Shown here: in pieces, positions 1-5,119 of the stretch
Layout of the letters: each line of letters starts with the position of its first letter
Position numbering within the stretch: position 1 is the stretch's first letter
From: Oscillospiraceae bacterium
Lineage (GTDB): Bacteria > Bacillota > Clostridia > Saccharofermentanales > Saccharofermentanaceae
Reading direction: 5' to 3'
NCBI GenBank assembly: GCA_902795955.1
Contig: CADBNJ010000036.1
Location: 1 to 5,119, forward strand
Length of the DNA: 5,119 nucleotides
The notes under the pieces: generated by a model
What the model was told of the DNA's origin: nothing
Databases searched by the model: none
Seen by the model: only the letters and a program-made list of their open reading frames with translations
Position numbers and translations under genes: made by a program

Positions 1-3000
1 GATGTTGATTTCATCATCGATATCGGCGGCCAGGACATGAAGTGCATGAGGATAAGGAACGGAGTCATCGATTCCATCATGCTCAATGAGGCATGCTCTT
101 CCGGATGCGGATCGTTCATCCAGACTTTCGCTCAGACGCTGGGTATGGGTTCAGAGCAGTTCGCCAAGGAAGCACTTAAGGCGACGAATCCGGTTGACCT
201 CGGTACGAGATGTACGGTATTCATGAATTCCAAGGTAAAGCAGGCGCAGAAGGAAGGCGCTTCTGTCGGTGACATATCCGCCGGACTGTCTTATTCCGTA
301 GTAAGGAATGCACTTTACAAAGTAATCAAGATTAGAGATACTGAGCAGCTCGGCAGGAACATTGTCGTACAGGGCGGAACGTTCCTGAATGATGCGATCC
401 TGAGGTGCTTCGAGATAATATCGCAAAGAGATGTCATAAGACCTAACGTGGCAGGTCTTATGGGTGCGTTCGGCGCCGCTCTTCTCGCGAGGGACAGGTG
501 CCCGGAAGCTGCCGGTGACGGTGCTGACTCCGCTTTATCGGGAATACTCGGACCTGAGGAGCTTGACTCTTTCGAGATGGAGACTGAGAATACGCAGTGC
601 CCGGGATGTACCAATCACTGCCGTCTTACGATCGCGACGTTCTCGAACGGCAAGAAGTTCGTATCAGGCAACAGGTGCGAGAGGGGAGAGGACATCGCTC
701 TTGAGCAGGAGCACAGGAATGACAAGGAGTCCATTCCGAATCTCTTCAAATACAAGTATGAGAGGACTTTCAAGTACAAGCCTCTTAAGCTCGAGGATGC
801 CCCGAGGGGAGAGATCGGCATTCCCAGATGTCTCAACCAGTATGAGAACTATCCTTTCTGGTTCACGATACTGACCAAGCTCGGATTCCGCGTTGTGATA
901 TCCGCCAGGTCTTCACACGCTCTGTTCGAGAAGGGAATGGAGACCATTCCTTCAGAGTCCGTCTGCTATCCTGCAAAGCTTGCACACGGCCATATCGAGA
1001 ATCTGATCGGCAAGGGTATAACTACGATCTTCTATCCGTCAGTTCCTTATGAGCAGGTGGAGAATCAGAATTCCGGCAATCATTACAACTGCCCGATCGT
1101 ATGCTCATACCCTGAAGTAATCCGCAATAACGTTGAGAATATCAAGGAGAAGAACATAAGATATCTCAATCCCTTCATGCCTCTGGACAACATGGATACA
1201 GTGGCTGTTAATCTTGCCAAGTGCTTTGATTACTGCGGCGTTACTTTGGAAGAGGCAAAGGAGGCCGTCGCTGCCGGATGTGAAGAGTACTACAACTTCA
1301 AGGAGGATATCCGCAGCAAGGGCAGGGAGATACTCGAGGAGATCAATAGGCGCGGCATTAAGGGTATTGTCCTCGCCGGCAGGCCTTATCACATCGATCC
1401 CGAGATCAATCACGGAATCCCCGAGATGATCAATTCACTTGGTCTTGCAGTCCTGACAGAGGATTCAGTCGCTAAGCCCGGAAGGCTCAAGAGGCCGATC
1501 CGCGTCGTTGACCAGTGGATGTATCACACAAGGCTTTATGAAGCAGCCGCATTCGTAATTACCAGACCTGAGCTGGAACTCGTTCAGCTGACCAGCTTCG
1601 GCTGCGGCCTTGATGCGGTTACCTCGGATCAGGTCCAGGAGATCCTGGAGCAGTCAGGCAAGCTTTATACACTTCTCAAGATCGATGAAGTATCCAATCT
1701 GGGTGCAGCAAGGATAAGAATGAGATCTCTCGTAGTCGCAATGAACGAGCGTTCAGAGAATGCCGGCGGCAGCAGTGCTTCGAAGGAAGATCCTGCCAGG
1801 ATCGCGGAAGAGGGAAGATATACCCTGAAGCGCAATGAATTTACAAAGCAGAACAAGAAGGAACATACTCTCATCGCACCTCAGATGGCGCCTATCCAGT
1901 TCGATCTTGTTGAAGCCGCATTCCATGATGCAGGCTACCATCTCAAGCTGCTCAAGCAGGCTACGAGAGAGGATATAGAGTGCGGTCTGAAGTATGTCAA
2001 CAATGATGCATGCTTCCCTACGATCGTCGTAGTCGGTCAGATGATGAATGCGGTCCTGAGAGGCGAGGTCGATCCCGACAACTGCACTCTCATGATAACG
2101 CAGACGGGCGGCGGATGCCGTGCCACCAACTATGTAGCATTCCTGCGCAAGGCGTTGAAGGATGCCGGCTTCTCTCAGATCCCTGTCGTCGCGCTGTCGG
2201 TTCAGCAGTTTGAGAAGAATGAGGGATGGAAGATCACTCCCGGATTTGCTTTCGCGGCGATCAAGGCGATCTGTCTCGGAGACATGCTCACAACGCTTCT
2301 TCTCAGGACAAGGCCTTACGAGAAGGTGAAGGGATCTGCCAACGCTCTTTACATGTATCTTAACAGGGTAGGCAGGAAGATGCTCAATCCCGGCGAGAAA
2401 GACGATGATCTCTCGCCGAGGTACGATCAGGTAATGCCCAATAATTACTGGGACAGACCTGAAGAAGAGAAGAAGGTCATCAAGGCCTGCCTCAAGGAGA
2501 TCGGTGCGGATATAGATAACATTCCGAGAGTAAGATCATACAAGAAGTACGTCAATCTCGCGGTATCGCTGTTCGATAAGCTGCCTTTGCAGGATATCCC
2601 CAGGAAGCCCCGCGTAGGACTCGTCGGCGAGATCCTCGTCAAGTTCCATCCCGATGCCAATAATAACGCCATCGATGTTATTGAGGCTGAGGGTTGTGAA
2701 GGCGTGCTGCCCGGAGTTCTGGACTTCTTCCTGTACTGCTGCTATAACCCCATCTGGGCTCAGAGCAATCTCGGCAGGAGCAAGCGTACCGCAAGGATCA
2801 ACCAGCTGGCGATCAACGTTCTCGAGAAGTTCAGGAAGCCGATCAATGACGCTTTCAAGAAGACGGGCGGCAAGTTCATGCTCACCGAGCGCATAGAGGA
2901 GCTGGCATCCAAGTCATCCACTGTCCTCAGCTGCGGCAACTTCTGCGGAGAAGGATGGTTCCTGACTGCAGAGATGATCGAGCTTATCCAGGACGGCGTT

Positions 3001-3219
3001 CCGAATATCATTTGCGCACAGCCGTTTGCATGTCTCCCTAACCACGTTACCGGCAAGGGTATGATCAAGGAGTTGAGGCGCCAGTATCCTAATTCCAACA
3101 TCATTCCGATCGACTACGATCCGGGTGCGTCGGAGGCTAACCAGCTCAACAGGATCAAGCTCATGATAAGTACTGCTCATGCCGTCAGAAGAAGAGAGAT
3201 CGAGGCGGAGGGCAAGTAA
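1..3219 (+). CDS. Large acyl-CoA dehydratase activase-related protein (ASKHA ATPase + DUF2229 + HgdB-like halves), 5' partial
   Basis: This is the C-terminal 1,072 residues of a giant activase-like iron-sulfur protein. The frame is open from base 1, so the start lies upstream and the Met at base 37 is internal. Residues here count from base 1. The ASKHA ATPase part (1-165) has the phosphate motif DIGGQD (7-12), Cys32 and Cys71 (39 apart, as in the cluster-binding pair of HgdC), and the nucleotide-site segment GGTFLND (125-131). A CX2CX3CX18C module follows (Cys200, 203, 207, 226). A DUF2229-type half spans about 272-600, with CYP at 322-324, GRPYH at 460-464 and FGC at 533-535. A second half spans about 621-1060, with CFP at 671-673, TGGGC at 702-706, KFHPD at 881-885, CGNFC at 978-982 and PFACLPNH at 1008-1015. 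Known relatives use ATP hydrolysis to drive low-potential electron transfer to a dehydratase or similar reductase; full-length fusions are about 1,400-1,500 residues, so some 350-400 are missing. The substrate is unknown. It is probably cytoplasmic, with no membrane segment seen. Family assignment is firm; function is inferred. Confidence 0.9.
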   Translation, partial: DVDFIIDIGGQDMKCMRIRNGVIDSIMLNEACSSGCGSFIQTFAQTLGMGSEQFAKEALKATNPVDLGTRCTVFMNSKVKQAQKEGASVGDISAGLSYSVVRNALYKVIKIRDTEQLGRNIVVQGGTFLNDAILRCFEIISQRDVIRPNVAGLMGAFGAALLARDRCPEAAGDGADSALSGILGPEELDSFEMETENTQCPGCTNHCRLTIATFSNGKKFVSGNRCERGEDIALEQEHRNDKESIPNLFKYKYERTFKYKPLKLEDAPRGEIGIPRCLNQYENYPFWFTILTKLGFRVVISARSSHALFEKGMETIPSESVCYPAKLAHGHIENLIGKGITTIFYPSVPYEQVENQNSGNHYNCPIVCSYPEVIRNNVENIKEKNIRYLNPFMPLDNMDTVAVNLAKCFDYCGVTLEEAKEAVAAGCEEYYNFKEDIRSKGREILEEINRRGIKGIVLAGRPYHIDPEINHGIPEMINSLGLAVLTEDSVAKPGRLKRPIRVVDQWMYHTRLYEAAAFVITRPELELVQLTSFGCGLDAVTSDQVQEILEQSGKLYTLLKIDEVSNLGAARIRMRSLVVAMNERSENAGGSSASKEDPARIAEEGRYTLKRNEFTKQNKKEHTLIAPQMAPIQFDLVEAAFHDAGYHLKLLKQATREDIECGLKYVNNDACFPTIVVVGQMMNAVLRGEVDPDNCTLMITQTGGGCRATNYVAFLRKALKDAGFSQIPVVALSVQQFEKNEGWKITPGFAFAAIKAICLGDMLTTLLLRTRPYEKVKGSANALYMYLNRVGRKMLNPGEKDDDLSPRYDQVMPNNYWDRPEEEKKVIKACLKEIGADIDNIPRVRSYKKYVNLAVSLFDKLPLQDIPRKPRVGLVGEILVKFHPDANNNAIDVIEAEGCEGVLPGVLDFFLYCCYNPIWAQSNLGRSKRTARINQLAINVLEKFRKPINDAFKKTGGKFMLTERIEELASKSSTVLSCGNFCGEGWFLTAEMIELIQDGVPNIICAQPFACLPNHVTGKGMIKELRRQYPNSNIIPIDYDPGASEANQLNRIKLMISTAHAVRRREIEAEGK
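435..462. repeat. Perfect 10-bp inverted repeat within the activase gene
   Basis: The arms CATAAGACCT (435-444) and AGGTCTTATG (453-462) pair exactly around an eight-base loop, with one further possible G-U pair outside (434 with 463). The repeat lies in the codons for the end of the ATPase domain. No T tract follows, so it is not a terminator. It may be a coincidence of coding sequence. Confidence 0.45.
3207..3212 (+). promoter_or_regulatory. Ribosome binding site of polA
   Basis: The strong Shine-Dalgarno sequence GGAGGG lies six bases before the ATG at 3219. It sits inside the last codons of the upstream activase gene, so ribosomes finishing that gene pass directly over it. This supports 3219 as the polA start and points to translational coupling. 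Confidence 0.8.
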
Positions 3220-5119
3220 TGGGCAGGCTATTACTTGTTGACGGCAATTCGATAATCAACAGAGCCTACTTCGCAGTCATCGGAAGAGCTCCGATGACTG
3301 CTCCTGACGGAACTCCCACGGGTGCCGTCAACGGATTCCTCAACTCCATTCACGGAGTGATGAAGGAATATGATCCGGACAAGATATGTGTCCTTTTTGA
3401 TCTTAAGGCTCCCACGTTCAGGCATAAGATGAGCACGGAATACAAGGCCAACCGTAAAGGCATGCCTGATGATCTGTCAGCCCAGATGCCGGTTGTCAAA
3501 GACATCCTCGACAAGTGGGGGATCGCGCGCATGGAGCTCGAGGGATATGAAGCAGATGACCTCATCGGAACTCTGGCAAGACTCGGCAGCGAGGCGGGAG
3601 ACAAAGTATTTATCTTCAGCGGGGATCATGATGATTTCCAGCTGATTTCAGATGACGTGTCGGTGATACTCCCGCAGTCCGGCAAGGGCAAGGAGCCCAG
3701 GGTTCTCTACGACCGCGCAATGTTCGAGACGACATACGGCGTTAAGCCGGAGGTTTTTGTCTATGTTAAGGCTCTGATGGGTGATAATTCAGACAACATC
3801 AAAGGCGTTGAGAAGGTCGGTGAGAAGACCGCATTTAAGCTCATTGCACAGTATGGCGACATAGAGGGAGTCCTGTCTCACACGGACGAGATGCCGCCGG
3901 CATTATCCTCGCGTCTGAGCGGATCAAGAGAACTTCTTGATCTCAATATAAAGCTCTGCACTATAGACAGGTTCGCACCTGTTCCTTACGGGGTTGATAA
4001 GACGGTCTACAGCGGTCTTCCGGCTGATGCTGAGAGGAACGATGCCCTGTACGATACGCTGGACAGACTGGCGCTGAGGAGCTTTATTAAGAAGATCGGC
4101 ATATCCAGGATCAGTTCTGAGGGAAGGACTGTATCCGCCGAAGAGATAGAACAGAGTTCCGTAAGTGAGGAGCGCAAGGAGATATTGAGATGTATTGCGG
4201 AGGAAGTTAAGCGCGATCCCGTGATAGAATACGGTGCAGGGGCAGCCCCGGCGCTTGTGTCAGAAGAGTTTGCGGTTGATGTCGTCAGGGACAGGATCAT
4301 CCTGGTTGCCGGTGATGACAGCCGCATCTTCGTGTTGACGGAAGACGAGGCGGAGAAGCTCTTCGGAACTTACTGTGACATCATTCCTGTCGCTTATGAG
4401 TACAAGGATAAGTTCAAGGCGTTAAGTAGACCCCTGCCGGGAGTTGACAAAGTATTTGATACAGGTATTGCAGGTCCTGTGCTCAACGAGACAGAAGGCG
4501 GCAAGGGTGATTTCGCAAGGCTGTTTGAGACGGTGACGGGTCTTCCTTATCCTTATGCTGAGGGGACGGAGACAAAGCAGCTGGCGATGGATTTCCTGAC
4601 AGATGATGATCCGGAAGACGAGTATCTGAAGGCCGGCAAGAGAGCAAAGCTCAATCTGTTCGTCGCAAAGCTCCAGAAGGAAGAGATAAAGGACAGAGGA
4701 CTCGAATATCTCCTGTATGAGATAGAGTTCCCTCTGGTGATCACGCTAGACGCCATAGAACGCAACGGTATGCACGTGTCGCGCGCATCGCTGGATGAAC
4801 TCCATGAAGAGTACACAAAGCGACTGGAGAGGCTCTCAGAGGAGATCTATGATATGTGCGGGAGGAAGTTCAACATCAATTCTCCCAAGCAGCTGGCTGA
4901 TGTGCTCTACGAGAAGGACGGCCTTGGACTTCCACACGGTAAGAAGGGCAAGACGGGAGTCTATTCCACCGGTATCGACGAGCTTAACAGACTTATTCAG
5001 TATCACCCTGTTGTTGAGAAGATAATCAGATACAGGGAACTGTCCAAGCTCGATTCGACATATGCGGCCGGTCTTACCAGATCGATCGATAAGGACGGCA
5101 GGATAAGGACTACATTTAC
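3219..5119 (+). CDS. polA: DNA polymerase I, 3' partial
   Basis: Pol I fills gaps and removes RNA primers during lagging-strand synthesis and excision repair. The visible 633 residues have no internal stop and run off the window. The 5' nuclease domain (about 1-290) is complete, with its metal-binding acidic motifs: VDGNS (7-11), FD (60-61), EADD (111-114), GDHDD (135-139) and GDNSDN (188-193), followed by the helix-hairpin-helix GVEKVGEKTA (196-205). Residues about 340-470 occupy the 3'-5' exonuclease position but lack the expected DxE motif (FAVDVV at 351-356), so proofreading is probably absent. The polymerase domain begins near 495 (YEIEFPL, 500-506), then FNINSPKQL (551-559) and HPVVEKIIRYRELSKLDSTYA (596-616). 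Catalytic motifs A, B and C lie beyond the window; about 250 residues are missing from a usual length near 880. The ATG start is fixed by the standard N-terminal motif and a good Shine-Dalgarno. It overlaps the upstream TAA by one base, so no separate promoter is visible. Confidence 0.97.
   Translation, partial: MGRLLLVDGNSIINRAYFAVIGRAPMTAPDGTPTGAVNGFLNSIHGVMKEYDPDKICVLFDLKAPTFRHKMSTEYKANRKGMPDDLSAQMPVVKDILDKWGIARMELEGYEADDLIGTLARLGSEAGDKVFIFSGDHDDFQLISDDVSVILPQSGKGKEPRVLYDRAMFETTYGVKPEVFVYVKALMGDNSDNIKGVEKVGEKTAFKLIAQYGDIEGVLSHTDEMPPALSSRLSGSRELLDLNIKLCTIDRFAPVPYGVDKTVYSGLPADAERNDALYDTLDRLALRSFIKKIGISRISSEGRTVSAEEIEQSSVSEERKEILRCIAEEVKRDPVIEYGAGAAPALVSEEFAVDVVRDRIILVAGDDSRIFVLTEDEAEKLFGTYCDIIPVAYEYKDKFKALSRPLPGVDKVFDTGIAGPVLNETEGGKGDFARLFETVTGLPYPYAEGTETKQLAMDFLTDDDPEDEYLKAGKRAKLNLFVAKLQKEEIKDRGLEYLLYEIEFPLVITLDAIERNGMHVSRASLDELHEEYTKRLERLSEEIYDMCGRKFNINSPKQLADVLYEKDGLGLPHGKKGKTGVYSTGIDELNRLIQYHPVVEKIIRYRELSKLDSTYAAGLTRSIDKDGRIRTTF
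3273..3301. repeat. Perfect 12-bp inverted repeat within polA codons 19-28
   Basis: The arms GCAGTCATCGGA (3273-3284) and TCCGATGACTGC (3290-3301) are exact reverse complements around a five-base loop (AGAGC). The stem starts 54 bases after the first base of the polA start codon and encloses the ATG of Met26. No run of T follows, so it is not an intrinsic terminator. It could form a stable mRNA hairpin early in the coding region; any effect on translation, pausing or RNA stability is inference. Confidence 0.7.

Noticed and set aside
37..39. ATG as a possible true start of the activase gene
   Set aside because: The frame is open back to base 1 and already encodes the conserved FIIDIGGQD motif before this ATG, so the gene begins upstream of the window.
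464..874. 136-codon forward open frame overlapping the activase gene
   Set aside because: It is Arg/Ser-rich, resembles no family I know, and lies wholly inside the well-supported activase reading frame; it is a frame shadow.
2760..3104. 114-codon reverse-strand open frame
   Set aside because: It is antisense to the conserved C-terminal part of the activase and has no recognisable domain or clear ribosome binding context.
3273..3301. The 12-bp hairpin as an intrinsic terminator between the two genes
   Set aside because: No T tract follows the stem and it lies inside the polA coding sequence.
3458..3467. 10-bp palindrome AGGCATGCCT in polA as an operator site
   Set aside because: It has no loop, is internal to the coding sequence and lies far from any start; palindromes of this size are expected by chance.
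4239..4249. GGGGCAGCCCC mini-hairpin in polA
   Set aside because: Only four base pairs with a three-base loop, within codons for a Gly/Ala/Pro-rich linker; too short to be meaningful.
4007..4327. 106-codon reverse-strand open frame
   Set aside because: It is antisense to polA, Ser/Leu-rich as expected of a complementary-strand shadow, and without known motifs.

Overview
The window holds two protein genes that read rightward and cover it end to end, with no intergenic space. Both are cut by the window edges. The first (1-3219) is the last 1,072 codons of a very large iron-sulfur protein of the 2-hydroxyacyl-CoA dehydratase activase family. It comprises the rest of a BcrAD/BadFG-type (ASKHA) ATPase domain, a four-cysteine module, a DUF2229-type half and a second HgdB-like half. 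The second gene (3219-5119, 633 codons visible) is the N-terminal two thirds of DNA polymerase I (polA): a complete 5' nuclease domain, a degenerate 3'-5' exonuclease-like domain and the beginning of the polymerase domain.

The source is most likely an anaerobic Firmicute of class Clostridia, perhaps from gut or rumen. This is inferred from three things: the giant fused activase, which is typical of strict anaerobes; a Pol I without recognisable proofreading residues, as in many Gram-positive Pol I enzymes; and heavy use of AGG/AGA for arginine in a roughly half-GC sequence. A genus cannot be assigned.

The genes overlap by one base (TAATG), and the polA ribosome binding site (GGAGGG) lies inside the end of the activase gene. 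They therefore probably share a transcript and are translationally coupled. There is no obvious metabolic link between the two products, so the pairing may reflect gene order rather than shared function.

The activase is the less understood gene. Its two C-terminal halves show the same order of landmarks (Cys-aromatic-Pro, a later Cys, an aromatic-His/Asn segment, then Phe-x-Cys). This suggests an internal duplication that could make one chain equivalent to the two cluster-carrying subunits of a dehydratase, with its own ATPase electron donor fused in front. The other notable signal is a perfect 12-bp inverted repeat with a 5-nt loop inside codons 19-28 of polA. No tRNA, rRNA, CRISPR array, insertion sequence, riboswitch or intrinsic terminator was recognised.
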